Positions 10,055-20,079 of a stretch of 64,000 nucleotides of DNA are shown piece after piece. The notes beneath the pieces were generated by a model. The model searched no databases. It was not told the origin of the DNA and saw nothing but the letters and a program-made list of their open reading frames with translations. Position 1 is the stretch's first letter. Every line of letters starts with the position of its first letter. The position numbers were made by a program, and so were the translations under genes. The stretch is from the NCBI RefSeq assembly GCF_028595305.1, contig NZ_JAQQXS010000009.1:144303-208302 (forward strand), in the 5' to 3' direction. Origin of the DNA: Roseateles koreensis (GTDB lineage Bacteria; Pseudomonadota; Gammaproteobacteria; Burkholderiales; Burkholderiaceae_C).

Positions 10055-11058
10055 GGTTGTTCCACCTTTTGGGGTCGGGGTTTGCGGCCCCAGATGAGGA
10101 CATCGGGCCTGGCTTCGACCGCGTCGGAGAGCTGGCGCAGGCTGACCGCTGAATTTTCGAGTTCACGGGCCGTTTGTTCGAGCTGCCAGACGGCGGTGGA
10201 ATCGCGTGCGGTGATCTCGCGCAAGCTGCGTGCGGCGGCGCTCACTTCCTCCAGGCTGGCGCGCAGGCTCTTGAGGGTGTTGGAATTTTCTGAAGTGAGT
10301 TCGGCCACGCTGTCCATGGCCGTGCCGGTCTTGTCAGCGGTCTGTTGAAGCTGGAGCATGGTCTGCTTGGCCTGGGGTAGCACGCCCTGGGCTTCGGCAT
10401 TCAGCTCCAGCCGTTCAAGCGCGGCGAGCGTGCGCTTGAGGCCAAGCAGGGTGCCACTGACGCTGCCCACGGCGGCTTTCAGTTCAGGCGAATTCACCAA
10501 AATCTTGACAGCCCGCATGGTGCTGCCGAGGTCAGAAATCATCTCCTCAATCGGCAGTTGCTCCAGCCGTGCCGTGACTTGGTCGAAGCGGGAGGGCAAG
10601 GTTGGGATTTCGCCCATCTCATTGCTCAGGGCGTACAGCTTCTCCTTCGTGCTGGGCTGCAGCGACAGATCCACCATCAGCAGGCCGGTCAGCAGGCTTT
10701 GGCTTTGCAGCTGGGCGCGCAGGCCGCGTCGGCGCATAGAGTCGAGATCGTTGACACCGGTGCTGCGCAAGCGTTTCTCTGCATCTGCCGAAAATTCAAC
10801 GACGACGGGAATCACGAATTTTTTGGTCTCAGGCGAGACCGAGATGCCGATGCTGCTGACCTGCCCCACTTTGACGCCCATAAACACCACGGGTGCGCCG
10901 ATCTGCAGGCCGTAGACCGAGCCTTCGAAGTACATGACCGCGCGCTCGGGCTTCTGGAACAAGCTGCCCCGAGCCAGCAGCATGACGGCGATGAAGCCCA
11001 TCACGCAGCCGATGATGACGAAGGCGCCGATCAAGGTGGGGTTGGCGGGTTTGCTCAT
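10051..11058 (-). CDS. MCE/MlaD family lipid-binding protein
   Basis: 335 residues. One N-terminal membrane helix (about residues 9-30), an MCE domain (about 38-120, with VYGLQIGAPVVFMGVKVGQV) and a long coiled-coil-like helical tail with the heptad-rich region LAALERLELNAEAQ. MlaD-type proteins form hexameric rings that carry phospholipids across the periplasm. At 335 residues it is longer than E. coli MlaD (183) because of the helical tail. It overlaps both neighbours by four bases, indicating translational coupling. Confidence 0.92.
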   Translation of the reverse strand: MSKPANPTLIGAFVIIGCVMGFIAVMLLARGSLFQKPERAVMYFEGSVYGLQIGAPVVFMGVKVGQVSSIGISVSPETKKFVIPVVVEFSADAEKRLRSTGVNDLDSMRRRGLRAQLQSQSLLTGLLMVDLSLQPSTKEKLYALSNEMGEIPTLPSRFDQVTARLEQLPIEEMISDLGSTMRAVKILVNSPELKAAVGSVSGTLLGLKRTLAALERLELNAEAQGVLPQAKQTMLQLQQTADKTGTAMDSVAELTSENSNTLKSLRASLEEVSAAARSLREITARDSTAVWQLEQTARELENSAVSLRQLSDAVEARPDVLIWGRKPRPQKVEQP

Positions 11059-11861
11059 GGTTGATGGGTCTCGGATGTGGCTTGGGCCGCGCCGCGCGTC
11101 ATGAAGTTGCGCACCTGCGGGTCGGTGCTGACGAGGAGTTGTGCCGGGCTGCCCAGGGCAATCATGGTACGGGTCTTTGCGTCCAGAAATACGGCCCGGT
11201 CCGCAATGCTCAGGATGCTGGGCAACTCATGGGTGACCATGACCACGGTGGCGCCCAGGCTGTCGCGCAATTCAAGGATCAGATCGTCGAGGTTTTTGGA
11301 GCTGATCGGGTCCAAGCCGGCCGAGGGTTCGTCGATGAACAAGATCTCCGGGTCCATGGCAAGCGCACGCGCCAGGCCTGCGCGCTTGCGCATGCCGCCG
11401 CTGATTTCGCTAGGGTAGTAGTCGTCAAAGCCGCGCAGGCCCACGAGATCGAGCTTGAAACTGGCCAGCGCCCGGATCTCAGCGGTGCTGAGGTCCAGGT
11501 GTTGCTCGATGATGAGGGCCACGTTCTCGTTCAGCGTGAGCGAGCTCCAGAGCGCGCCACTTTGGAACAGCACGCCAAATTGGCGCTGCAATCGTTCCCG
11601 GTCCGCCTCCTCGCCGGCCCAAAAATCATGCCCCTTGATCATGACGCGGCCCTGGGCGGGCGTCTGCAAGCCAATCAGGTGGCGCAGCAAGGTGCTCTTG
11701 CCGCAGCCGCTGCCGCCCATAATCACAAAGATCTCACCGCGCTTGACGTCGAAATTCAAATCCCGCTGAATCACCCGTGGGCCATAGGCCATGGTGAGGT
11801 TCTCGACCACGATGGGGCTGGGCACATGGGATTGCAGTGGGGGCGTGTCTGAGATGGTCAT
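11055..11861 (-). CDS. ABC transporter ATP-binding protein (MlaF type)
   Basis: 268 residues. Walker A GGSGCGKST near residue 51, signature SGGMRKRAGLARA, Walker B ILFIDEPSAGLDP and the switch histidine in MVTHEL are all visible. The signature SGGMRKR is typical of the Mla/Ttg2A lipid-transport ATPases. It pairs with the permease encoded immediately upstream, with a one-base overlap (TGATG). Confidence 0.95.
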   Translation of the reverse strand: MTISDTPPLQSHVPSPIVVENLTMAYGPRVIQRDLNFDVKRGEIFVIMGGSGCGKSTLLRHLIGLQTPAQGRVMIKGHDFWAGEEADRERLQRQFGVLFQSGALWSSLTLNENVALIIEQHLDLSTAEIRALASFKLDLVGLRGFDDYYPSEISGGMRKRAGLARALAMDPEILFIDEPSAGLDPISSKNLDDLILELRDSLGATVVMVTHELPSILSIADRAVFLDAKTRTMIALGSPAQLLVSTDPQVRNFMTRGAAQATSETHQP

Positions 11862-13030
11862 CAGATCCCCAGCTTGTAGAACATGATGGTCAGCATCGAG
11901 GCGGTCACCACGATCAACAAAATACCCGTGACCACCGCCGAGGTGGCGGCCTCACCCACCGATTGGGCGCTGCGCCCGCATTGCATGCCGCGCAGGCAGC
12001 CAGAGATCGCCACCATCACGCCGTATACGCAGGCCTTGATCAGGCCGACCCACAGCGCGGTGAGGCTCAGCACTTCCACCGTTTGATGCAGATAGGCTGA
12101 GGCGTCGAGGTTGAACACCAGCACCGCCACAGTCAGCCCGGCCAAAATGCCCATGACACTGGCGTAAATCGTGAGCAGCGGCATCATCAGCAGCAAGGCC
12201 AGCACGCGCGGTAAGACGAGAAAACGCATGGGCGCCATGCCCGCCGTGCGGTAGGCATCAATTTCTTCGTTGACCTGCATGGTGCCCAGCTGTGCAGCAA
12301 AGGCTGCACCCGAGCGGCCGGCGATGACGATGCCGGTCATCAAGGCACCAATCTCTCGCACCATGCCGATGCCGACCAGATCGGCAATGTAGATTTGCGC
12401 GCCGAACAAGGCCAATTGCGCAGCGCCCATATACGCCAGGATCAAGCCCACCAGAAAGCTGATCAGCGCAACAATGCCCAGGGCCTGCGGTCCTACTTGT
12501 TGAACAATGCCCCAGAAGTCGCGGGCGCGGAACGAGCCCTTGCCGACCAAGGCCAGCCCAGCCGCAGCCACCAATTCACCAATGAAGGTGGCAAAGGCGA
12601 GCAGGTCGCGCCCCAGGCCGATGGCAAAAAGCCCAAGTTCTTTCAGGAAGCCGGCCTCCGCGGGGTGCGCCGCGTCTGGGGGCTCACCCAACTCAGCCAG
12701 TTGCAGGAGTCGCCGTATGCCCTCAGGCAGGTCTGCCAAACTGAGTTGTACGCCGTCGGCGCGAAGTTGTTGGATGAGGCTGCGCAGCAGCACTGCGAAG
12801 CCGCTGTCCCAGGTTGTGACGCCCCTGGCATCCAGGGCAACTGCCGGCGAAGCGGGGCCAGCGAGGGCTATCAGTTCGGCCGCCGGAGGCAATCGATCGG
12901 TGAGACGCCAAGAGCCCGTGAACACCCAGCGGGCGGTTGCGCTTTGACCATTGCCGTCGCCCATGCCGCCCATGCCGCCTGGCGGCTCGGTATCTCTCAG
13001 GACTTCAAAACGGGTCCTGGCCACATCCAT
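11861..13030 (-). CDS. MlaE family permease with N-terminal STAS domain
   Basis: 389 residues. Residues about 30-120 form a STAS-like domain (ALDARGVTTWDSGFAVLLRSL), as in fused MlaB-MlaE proteins; the remaining part is the five-helix MlaE permease with the conserved IADLVGIGMVREIGALMTGI and GRSGAAFAAQLGTMQVNEEIDA. It is the membrane channel of the lipid transporter encoded by this operon. The start is supported by GGAG before ATG 13030. First gene of the operon. Confidence 0.93.
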   Translation of the reverse strand: MDVARTRFEVLRDTEPPGGMGGMGDGNGQSATARWVFTGSWRLTDRLPPAAELIALAGPASPAVALDARGVTTWDSGFAVLLRSLIQQLRADGVQLSLADLPEGIRRLLQLAELGEPPDAAHPAEAGFLKELGLFAIGLGRDLLAFATFIGELVAAAGLALVGKGSFRARDFWGIVQQVGPQALGIVALISFLVGLILAYMGAAQLALFGAQIYIADLVGIGMVREIGALMTGIVIAGRSGAAFAAQLGTMQVNEEIDAYRTAGMAPMRFLVLPRVLALLLMMPLLTIYASVMGILAGLTVAVLVFNLDASAYLHQTVEVLSLTALWVGLIKACVYGVMVAISGCLRGMQCGRSAQSVGEAATSAVVTGILLIVVTASMLTIMFYKLGI

Positions 13031-13217
13031 GGGACTCCACTCCTTGCTTGTTTGGGCGAGTGTCGCATGAGCTTTGCGTGTTGAACCAACCGCCCGCTAA
13101 GCGGTGTTGGCGGCACGCCCATTCATCCTGCAAAATGGGATTGACGCCCTTGAACATCGTGATGAAATCGAGCCGTCGCAACGCTCTGGCTGTGTTCAAA
13201 CTGAGGAGGTGCCGCTG

Positions 13218-13988
13218 ATGAACAGTTGGCAAGTTCTGCTGCCCACGCATCCCTTTGTGTGGCCCATGATGTTCGTGACGCTGATCTACGGGCTGCGTTA
13301 TCTGGCGATGGCGGCCCTGGCCTACCGGGTGGCACGGCCTACGCCACAAGGCGGCTGGGGGCGACCGCACCGCAATGCGCCTTTGCGTTTTGCGGCCCGT
13401 CAGCACATCCGGCGCGAGTTGGGCAACTCGCTGATCTCATTGGCGATTTTTGGCGCGGTCAACGGGGTGTTGTTCGGCTGGGGCTTGATCCAGCACAGCC
13501 TGGTGTACTTTCGCATCAGCGCCTATCCGGTGTGGTGGTTCGTGCTGAGCATTCCGGTCATGGTGATCTTGCACGACACCTTGTTTTACTGGTTGCACCG
13601 GGCCATGCACACGCGTCTGCTGTTTGGCCTGATGCACAAGGTGCATCACCAGTCGACTCACCCTACCGTCTTCGCGGCCTACAGCTTTCACCCGACCGAA
13701 GCTTTGGCTGAAGCCTTGATCGTCACCGTGATCGTGTACGTCATCCCGGCTCATCCCCTTGCGTTGCTGATTTTTCAGACCTTCTCCACGGCCTACAACA
13801 TCTACGGGCACTGTGGGCGTGAGTTCTATCCTGTCGAGGTGGCGAATCATCCCCTTGGTCGTTGGGTCAATACCTCGACGGCGCATGCCGCCCACCATGG
13901 GCAGGGCCGCTACAACTACGGTTTCTACTTCATGTTTTGGGACCGGTTGATGGGGACAACCGATCCGAAGTACGGGCAGGCGAGCTGA
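13218..13988 (+). CDS. sterol desaturase / fatty acid hydroxylase family membrane protein
   Basis: 256 residues from the ATG at 13218, eight bases after GAGGAGG; the in-frame upstream start at 13104 is rejected. Four or so membrane helices and the di-iron histidine clusters HDTLFYWLHRAMH, HKVHHQS and HAAHHG are seen. The family hydroxylates or desaturates lipid substrates at a membrane di-iron centre. The substrate cannot be told from the sequence. It is convergent with the penicillin acylase family gene. Confidence 0.88.
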   Translation: MNSWQVLLPTHPFVWPMMFVTLIYGLRYLAMAALAYRVARPTPQGGWGRPHRNAPLRFAARQHIRRELGNSLISLAIFGAVNGVLFGWGLIQHSLVYFRISAYPVWWFVLSIPVMVILHDTLFYWLHRAMHTRLLFGLMHKVHHQSTHPTVFAAYSFHPTEALAEALIVTVIVYVIPAHPLALLIFQTFSTAYNIYGHCGREFYPVEVANHPLGRWVNTSTAHAAHHGQGRYNYGFYFMFWDRLMGTTDPKYGQAS

Positions 13989-14009
13989 CCTCACAACCTC
14001 ACGACGTCA

Positions 14010-16394
14010 CTACTGTGCCGGTACCGCTTCCAGATGATGCAAGGCTGTACCTGCCAGCAATGGCGTGGGTTTGGCTTCCACCCAGTCTTGATGGCCCGCA
14101 CCGTAGAAGGGAGACAAGGGGTGACCGCTTTGCCCGCCGGGCATCGACAGCATGGCCCGCTCTTCATGTCCGGGTGACACCACCAGGCGCTCGGATTGCC
14201 CGAAGGCGGCTGCCGCGACATGCGGCAGGTTGCTGTCGCCGCCCTGGGGCCGGGCCGGCATGTCAAGGAGCGGCCCCAGCGCGGGGATGGCCTTGGATAG
14301 CACGTGTTGGATGTGGCTGGTGTTGTGCTGGCCCCAGGTGGCTTGGCTCAGTGCTTGTTGCCCTGAGTGGGTGAGTTCTTGCACGGCGGCATCCACCTGC
14401 GCCAGCAGCAGGGCGTTCCAATCAGCAAAGCCCTTGGGCAGCAAATGCGCGGGTTGTTGATCGAGTGCGGCGGTGGCGCTGTACTCGAATTGGGCACGCC
14501 AGGGCAGGCGACGCTTTTCATCGAGTTGCTGCTCACCGAGCAAGGGCAGGGTCCAGGCCGTCCAGAGGGTGTCCAGCGTTTTCAGGCGTACCGCGCGAAT
14601 CAAGCGGTAGCCCACTTGGTCAGCGTCGGCTCGGCCATTCCAGGCCTGCAACTGCGCGGCAGTGGCTGCGTACTTGGCATCCCTCGTCAGCACTTGATTC
14701 AGCCGTTGGCCCCAGGTCTTGAGAAAGCGCGCTTCGTTGTCGAGATGAACGGCGGCCAGGCTTTGTTCGTCGTGGGTGGCACGCTCACGCAGGCGGTCGC
14801 GGATCTGCTGCGCACGGGCGCCGAGATCGAAGCCGCCGTCGCCCAGGCTTTCCCCATCGATCTGGCGATTGTTGGCGGTCCACAGTTGGCCGCCTTTGGG
14901 GTCTTTGACCAGCGGGTAGAGCGCGCTTGGCGTCCAGGTGTGCTGGGGCACATCGGGCACCTGGAAGCGGGCATAACTTTGGGCCACACCGGCTTGCGTC
15001 CACAGCCGTCCAGCGATGGTCCATGCAATGTGGCCCTGCGCGTCAGCCAGAAGAATGTTCTGGTGCGGGATGCCCGCGCCCTGCGCAATCGAGATGGCTT
15101 CATCCACGTTGCGGGCTTGCAGCAGATGGTCCAAGTCCAGGTTGAAAGCCTGGCCCTGGTGGGCGATCCAGCGCAAGGCATAGTTTTGCTTGCCCAGCGT
15201 ACGCACGATAGGCGCGCCCTTGAATTCACGCACTTGCAAGGTCTGTGGCGCTTCACCCTTGACGGCGATGGTTTCGGTGAATTGCTGCACAGCACTGTCG
15301 GGCAGGTCGGTGGGGAGCTTGATCCAATCGAACCATTGGCCGTAGGCGTTCGTAAAGCCCCACGCCACCGCGCCATTGCTGCCGACCACCAGACTGGGCA
15401 TGCCCGGCAGTGTCAAGCCGACGGCGCGCGCGGTGCCCAACTGAAGCTGCGCGCGATACCAGATGCTGGGCACTCCCAGGCCCAGGTGCATGTCATCGGC
15501 CAGCAAGGCGGCACCATCGCCATGGGCATTTCGGCTGCCCGCAATCGCCCAGTTGTTGCTGCCAATCACGGGGGCTTCGGCGGTGCTGTTGAGTGCGCTG
15601 AGGCTCGGTGGGGTTGATGGGCTTGTTGCCCGCGGTGCAGCTGTTCCTGCGGGGCCACGCAGGTCGAACTGCTCCGGCGTGGGCAGGCTCATGGCGTGAG
15701 TGACGGCGCTGCCGTCCAGCGCGGCGTCCCAGCTGCCGCCCCTCGGGTTGAGCCAGTCGAACAAGGCGTCTCCCGCCTGCTCCCGCAGTTGCGCCCGCTC
15801 AAAGCCGGCATCCAGCCCCGTGCCTTGCAGCATCCAGAACATTTCGCTGACGACCAGCAGGGAGTCCACGGGCGTCCAGGCTTCAGGCTGGCCACGCAGC
15901 AGCAGGTATTGCCAGGGGCGAACGGTCTGCGCGGCCAAGCCTGCGTTCACGCCGTTGGCATAGGCCTCCAGCAATGCCCGGTCAGCGGCGGGGAGTTCGG
16001 CAAAACGCTCGCTCAGGCGCGCGCGCATGCGATGAAGCCGCCGCTGCTTGTCGCGCTCCAGGGCTTTGGCGCCGAACAAGGCGGACAGCTCGCCCGCGGC
16101 AGAACGCCGGGTCAGATCCATCTCGAAGAAGCGCTCTTGCGCGTGCACAAAACCCAGCCCGCGGGCCAGGTCCAGGCGCTGGCTTCCCTGCAGGACGGCC
16201 GTGCCCAGGGCATCGCGGCCAATGCTCAGCGGTGCTTGCAGGCCGGGCAAGGCGATGCGGCCATTGAGCTGCGGCACGCTGGCCCGCAGCAAGGCCCAGG
16301 CCACGGCCAGCAACAAGATCAGCAGCAGAGCCAAGCCGATGAGCGCTCGGCCCAGAAGTTGTGGAACGGAGCGGGAATTGGCGCGGACGGGCAT
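14010..16394 (-). CDS. penicillin acylase family N-terminal nucleophile hydrolase
   Basis: 794 residues, the usual length of this family. An uncleaved-looking N-terminal hydrophobic segment (residues 14-36) suggests export or membrane anchoring. The precursor cleavage site is visible: Gly278 then Ser279-Asn-Asn-Trp, where Ser279 would become the N-terminal nucleophile of the beta subunit. ERFFEMDLTRR in the alpha chain and DDMHLGLGVPSIWY after the nucleophile are family marks. Members hydrolyse penicillin G, acyl-homoserine lactones or other amides; the substrate is not decided here. Confidence 0.92.
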   Translation of the reverse strand: MPVRANSRSVPQLLGRALIGLALLLILLLAVAWALLRASVPQLNGRIALPGLQAPLSIGRDALGTAVLQGSQRLDLARGLGFVHAQERFFEMDLTRRSAAGELSALFGAKALERDKQRRLHRMRARLSERFAELPAADRALLEAYANGVNAGLAAQTVRPWQYLLLRGQPEAWTPVDSLLVVSEMFWMLQGTGLDAGFERAQLREQAGDALFDWLNPRGGSWDAALDGSAVTHAMSLPTPEQFDLRGPAGTAAPRATSPSTPPSLSALNSTAEAPVIGSNNWAIAGSRNAHGDGAALLADDMHLGLGVPSIWYRAQLQLGTARAVGLTLPGMPSLVVGSNGAVAWGFTNAYGQWFDWIKLPTDLPDSAVQQFTETIAVKGEAPQTLQVREFKGAPIVRTLGKQNYALRWIAHQGQAFNLDLDHLLQARNVDEAISIAQGAGIPHQNILLADAQGHIAWTIAGRLWTQAGVAQSYARFQVPDVPQHTWTPSALYPLVKDPKGGQLWTANNRQIDGESLGDGGFDLGARAQQIRDRLRERATHDEQSLAAVHLDNEARFLKTWGQRLNQVLTRDAKYAATAAQLQAWNGRADADQVGYRLIRAVRLKTLDTLWTAWTLPLLGEQQLDEKRRLPWRAQFEYSATAALDQQPAHLLPKGFADWNALLLAQVDAAVQELTHSGQQALSQATWGQHNTSHIQHVLSKAIPALGPLLDMPARPQGGDSNLPHVAAAAFGQSERLVVSPGHEERAMLSMPGGQSGHPLSPFYGAGHQDWVEAKPTPLLAGTALHHLEAVPAQ

Positions 16395-16516
16395 GGTGGG
16401 TTGTCGTGGGTTGGAGGGCGGTGACGTCTTGGCCGTCGGGTGGATGGCTCTGGCGAGCTGGGCATCATCTCACCGTGCCAAAGCACTGAACAGCAGGGAC
16501 TCCCTAGAATCGCGGG

Positions 16517-17473
16517 ATGAATCGTTCCCCTTTTTCTGCAGTGACATCACTGTACCCTCGCCGCCAACGTCGTCATTTCAGCCTTCGTGGCATCCTTGGC
16601 CCGCTGGCCGTGAGCCTGGTTTTGGTGGCTTGCTCCACGGCCCCTGTCAGCAAGGCACCGGAGCCACCTGTTGTCCCACCGGTCAAGGCTACCCCAGTGT
16701 TGCCCCGGGTGGGCTTGGCCTTGGGGGGCGGCGCGGCGCGGGGCTTTGCGCACATTGGTGTCATTCAGGTGCTGGAGGAGCAGGGCATCAAGGTCGATCT
16801 GGTGGCCGGAACTTCCGCCGGCAGTTTGGTGGCGGCGCTGTACGCCTCGGGCATGACTGGGCGCGAGCTGGCGAAGCTGGCCGACAGCATGGACGAGGGC
16901 GCGATCACGGACTGGGCCTTTCCGACCCGCGGCTTGATTCGTGGCGAGGCCTTGGCGCGTTATGTGCGCGAAAAAACGGGCGGCAAGCTGATTGAGCAAA
17001 TGAAGCTGCCGCTCGGGATTGTGGCCACCGATTTGTCAGATGGCTCGGGCGCCTTGTTCCGGCGGGGTGACACGGGCACGGCGGTGCGGGCTTCCAGCTC
17101 AGTCCCGGCGGTGTTCCAACCTGTGAAGATCGGCGTGCATGAGTATGTGGACGGCGGTTTGGTTGCGCCGGTGCCGGTGCGCTATGCGCGGCAGATGGGC
17201 GCCGAATTGGTGGTGGGGGTCGACATTTCATCGCCTCCCGACAAAAACCCGCCGGGCGATGCGATGCGCATGCTGCTTCAGACTTTTTCCATCATGGGTC
17301 GCAGCATCAATAACTTCGAGCTGAGTGAGGCGGACGTGGTGATCCGCCCCAAGCTGGATGGGGTGGGCAGCGCCGATTTCGCCGCGCGTCGGCAGTCCAT
17401 TCAGGCCGGTCGGGATGCAGCCAATTTGATGATGCCGCAGCTGCGCGCACGCATCGAGGCGAAGTCAAAGTAA
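16517..17473 (+). CDS. patatin-like phospholipase, lipoprotein
   Basis: 318 residues. Lipoprotein signal with LVLVACS, lipidated Cys39. The patatin fold shows the oxyanion loop GGGAARGFAH (70-79), nucleophile elbow GTSAGS with Ser100 and the catalytic DGG with Asp212, giving a complete Ser-Asp dyad. RssA-like proteins of this group are predicted serine acyl hydrolases. Lipidation places it at a membrane, probably facing the periplasm. Target lipid unknown. Confidence 0.92.
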   Translation: MNRSPFSAVTSLYPRRQRRHFSLRGILGPLAVSLVLVACSTAPVSKAPEPPVVPPVKATPVLPRVGLALGGGAARGFAHIGVIQVLEEQGIKVDLVAGTSAGSLVAALYASGMTGRELAKLADSMDEGAITDWAFPTRGLIRGEALARYVREKTGGKLIEQMKLPLGIVATDLSDGSGALFRRGDTGTAVRASSSVPAVFQPVKIGVHEYVDGGLVAPVPVRYARQMGAELVVGVDISSPPDKNPPGDAMRMLLQTFSIMGRSINNFELSEADVVIRPKLDGVGSADFAARRQSIQAGRDAANLMMPQLRARIEAKSK

Positions 17474-17571
17474 TGCGCCACTAATGCGTTATTGCTGCGG
17501 TAAACCATGAGACCAACCCGGCGCGAACCCTGGCCCAATTCAGCCCACCCTTGTGGAGAGAGGCCCGCACC

Positions 17572-18222
17572 ATGACGACTCAGACCGTGCCGATTTTTCC
17601 GCTGAATACGGTCTTGTTTCCGGGCGGGTATTTGCCGCTGCGTGTCTTTGAGCCGCGCTATCTGGACATGATTTCGCGGGTTCACAAAGCGGGCCAGGCG
17701 TTCGGCGTTGTCTTGCTGATCGAAGGTGGCGAAATACGGCAGCGCGATGAACACGCGGGCGATGGTTCGGGTTTTGTGAGGGAGCGCTTTCATGAGGTCG
17801 GAACCTTGGCGCATATCGATTTTCTTGCGCAGCAGGGCGCGGGTTTGCTGCAGGTCCGCTGCCATGGCGGGGCGCGCTTTCAACTGAAAAACCGCCAATG
17901 TTTGCCGCACGGATTGTGGATGGGTGAGATTGAGCTGTTGGCGCCCGACGCGACCGTGCCCGTGCCTGGCGACCTGGCACCTGCTGCCGTGCTGCTGCAG
18001 ACCTTGCTGCACAGCCTGGAGCAGGGTGCGGCGGCGGCGGACATGCCTTTTCAGCCGCCCTATCAATGGTCAGACAGCGGCTGGCTGGCCAACCGGTGGG
18101 CAGAGATGTTGCCCTTGACGGGTGATGAACGCCAGCGCCTCATGCAACTGGACAACCCTTTGCTGAGACTCGAACTGGTGGCTGATCAGTTGGACCGTTT
18201 GGGCCAACCCCCCGGCCGCTGA
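17572..18222 (+). CDS. Lon N-terminal substrate-binding domain protein
   Basis: 216 residues from the ATG at 17572, preceded by GGAGAGAGG. The opening IFPLNTVLFPGGYLPLRVFEPRYLDM is the characteristic start of the Lon substrate-binding (PUA-like) domain. There is no ATPase or protease domain, so this is the stand-alone form common in proteobacteria; its role is not established. It ends one base before the convergent DUF3667 gene. Confidence 0.88.
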   Translation: MTTQTVPIFPLNTVLFPGGYLPLRVFEPRYLDMISRVHKAGQAFGVVLLIEGGEIRQRDEHAGDGSGFVRERFHEVGTLAHIDFLAQQGAGLLQVRCHGGARFQLKNRQCLPHGLWMGEIELLAPDATVPVPGDLAPAAVLLQTLLHSLEQGAAAADMPFQPPYQWSDSGWLANRWAEMLPLTGDERQRLMQLDNPLLRLELVADQLDRLGQPPGR

Positions 18223-19254
18223 TCAACTCATCAGCGTCCAGATCGTGACCGAGGTCAGCATCGCGGTCATGGTAATGCCGTACAGCAGGAGCAGGCTGAG
18301 CGCGCGCAGCCCGGTGCTCCACCACCGCGCCGTGTAGACCCGGCTCATGGCGATCAGGGGATACAGCGCTGCGGCGCTCAGGCTCAAGCCGTCCAAGCCG
18401 GGCACACCCAAGCCACGGCCAGCCACCATGACGATGAGCATGGCGAACCAGAATGCGTGCAAATGCAGGGCATAGACGAGGTGCTCGGTGTAGCGGCGCC
18501 GTTTGTCGATGTAAACCAGCTTGAGCCACAAGGCATACGCCGGCAGCATCAAGAACATGGCACTGCCCAGGTGGCTGAAAAAACGCGCCGGTGCCTCGCG
18601 TATTTCCGCGCTGAGGGCTTGCGGGTCCATCTTCATGCGCCGCTTCAGGCGTTCACAGGCTGAGGCCGGGAAATTTCGGCAGAAGAATTCACCTTTGTGT
18701 ATGCCGGCTTGGAACGGACCCAACTCTAGGGTTAACTCCTGCGCCTCGCCGGTGTCCAACCGGATGCCGCCGTCAGGCAACTTCTCCAACTGTTGGGTGG
18801 TGACCATGCGCAGCAGTACCAGCGCCAGCACGCTGATGGTGAGGTACAGCCTGAGTGGCAGCACATAACGCCGACGCCGGCCGGCGAAATATTCGAGCGT
18901 GAGTTGACCCGGCCACAGCAGCAAGCGCCACAGGGTGCGCCACAAAGCACCCTCCATGGCGATGTAGCTGCCGCCAAATTGCTGGGCGAATTCCAGCAGC
19001 GTGGGCGGCAGCAACTGCGTCTCCTGTCCACAATGACCGCAGTAGTTGGGCTGCGGGTTGGGCAGACTCACCCCGCAGTTGGGACAAATGCCGGGCGTGG
19101 GGGCAAGAACAGCCGTCGGCCACAAACGGTGAAGGCCGCGCCAGCCGCCCCAACGTGGCGTCGCCGGGGCGGGCTCAGGCTCAGATTCAGCAGGAGTGAT
19201 CAGCTTGTGCATGGCTTGCGGCATGGCGGTCATTAGACCGTATCTGCGCATCAC
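18223..19254 (-). CDS. DUF3667 zinc-ribbon membrane protein
   Basis: 343 residues; the start may instead be the Met at 19233. The N-terminal part has a zinc ribbon, CPNCG then CGHCG about 15 residues on, followed by the DUF3667-type region with LWRLLLWPGQLTLEYFAGRRRRYVLPLRLYL. Several membrane helices follow in the second half (for example SVLALVLLRMV and a hydrophobic C-terminus). No biochemical function is established for the family. It is convergent with and adjacent to the Lon-N gene. Confidence 0.8.
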   Translation of the reverse strand: MMRRYGLMTAMPQAMHKLITPAESEPEPAPATPRWGGWRGLHRLWPTAVLAPTPGICPNCGVSLPNPQPNYCGHCGQETQLLPPTLLEFAQQFGGSYIAMEGALWRTLWRLLLWPGQLTLEYFAGRRRRYVLPLRLYLTISVLALVLLRMVTTQQLEKLPDGGIRLDTGEAQELTLELGPFQAGIHKGEFFCRNFPASACERLKRRMKMDPQALSAEIREAPARFFSHLGSAMFLMLPAYALWLKLVYIDKRRRYTEHLVYALHLHAFWFAMLIVMVAGRGLGVPGLDGLSLSAAALYPLIAMSRVYTARWWSTGLRALSLLLLYGITMTAMLTSVTIWTLMS

Positions 19255-19307
19255 CGAGGTCGGCTGCGGGAAGAGGTGCCCATGCCTTTTGGGCTGCGGA
19301 TGAACAC

Positions 19308-19344
19308 AAAAAAGCCCAGGCCCTGCGAACAGGATCTGGGCTTT
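19308..19344 (-). terminator. terminator of the phasin gene
   Basis: Perfect nine-base stem AAAGCCCAG/CTGGGCTTT (19311-19319 with 19336-19344), with the T run on the minus strand (A run 19308-19313). It lies 53 bases past the phasin stop codon. Confidence 0.8.
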
Positions 19345-19396
19345 GCGCCAAGGGCGTCAGTGTTGACGCCGGGTTGGGCAGCAGGTGCTGGCTTGC

Positions 19397-19954
19397 TTAG
19401 GCAGCGCTGCGCTTGGTGGCGCGAGCCGTCGTTTGTGAAGCCTTGACAGCCGAGTTGGTGGCGGCTTCGAAGTTGGCTTCAGCGACGTCAGCAGCTTGCT
19501 TGGCAGCCTTCTGCACGGACTCGAACGCGTTGTTGGCAGCTGCCACGGCGGACTTCACCAGGGCGACAGCGTTTTCGGTGCCGGCGGGCGCATTCTTGGC
19601 GGCGCTTTCAACCACAGCCGTGAACTTGGCTTGGATGTCGGCCAGTTGAGCTTCAGCGACCTTGGCCACTTCGGCATTGGTGCTGGAGGCGATGTCATAC
19701 AGATGGCGGCTGTACGAAGCTGCCTTCTCGGCGCTGGGTTGCAGCAGCGAAGATTGCAGGGCCAGCAACTCTTGCGCGTCCTTGACGGACAGCACGGCGT
19801 TGGCGGATTCGGCGACTTCACCCAGGGCCGTCTTGGCCACTTGCAGGTTCAATTCGACGAGCTTTTCAACACCCTCGAAGGCCTTATTGGTCAAACCAAA
19901 CAGGGTTTCGACGTTGGCTTTGTGGGCGGCGATGATTTGTTCTGCGGTCAGCAT
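19397..19954 (-). CDS. phaP: phasin family protein
   Basis: 185 residues, nearly all helical and Ala-rich, opening with [21 protein letters not shown], which is the standard phasin 2 start. The C-terminus is Lys/Arg/Ala-rich. Phasins coat polyhydroxyalkanoate granules and control their size. The start at 19954 has AGGAG ten bases upstream. Two TGTTGCA-type palindromes in the promoter region suggest repression by PhaR, the PHA-sensing regulator. No PHA synthase gene is in the window. Confidence 0.93.
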   Translation of the reverse strand: MLTAEQIIAAHKANVETLFGLTNKAFEGVEKLVELNLQVAKTALGEVAESANAVLSVKDAQELLALQSSLLQPSAEKAASYSRHLYDIASSTNAEVAKVAEAQLADIQAKFTAVVESAAKNAPAGTENAVALVKSAVAAANNAFESVQKAAKQAADVAEANFEAATNSAVKASQTTARATKRSAA

Positions 19955-20022
19955 GATGGAGCACTCCTGATTCGGGGGCTACCCCGGGTTATGGTCTGCA
20001 AAGAAGATCTTTGTCAGTAAAA

Positions 20023-20037
20023 TGTTGCACTGCAACA
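20023..20037. promoter_or_regulatory. PhaR-like operator, proximal
   Basis: Perfect 7-1-7 palindrome TGTTGCA-C-TGCAACA, 69 bases upstream of the phasin ATG. PhaR repressors bind TGC/GCA-rich palindromes upstream of phasin genes; assignment to PhaR is inference. Confidence 0.6.
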
Positions 20038-20079
20038 ATTCAAAGTATAGGGCTCAGAATTTCTTTTGCAAGTGAAATT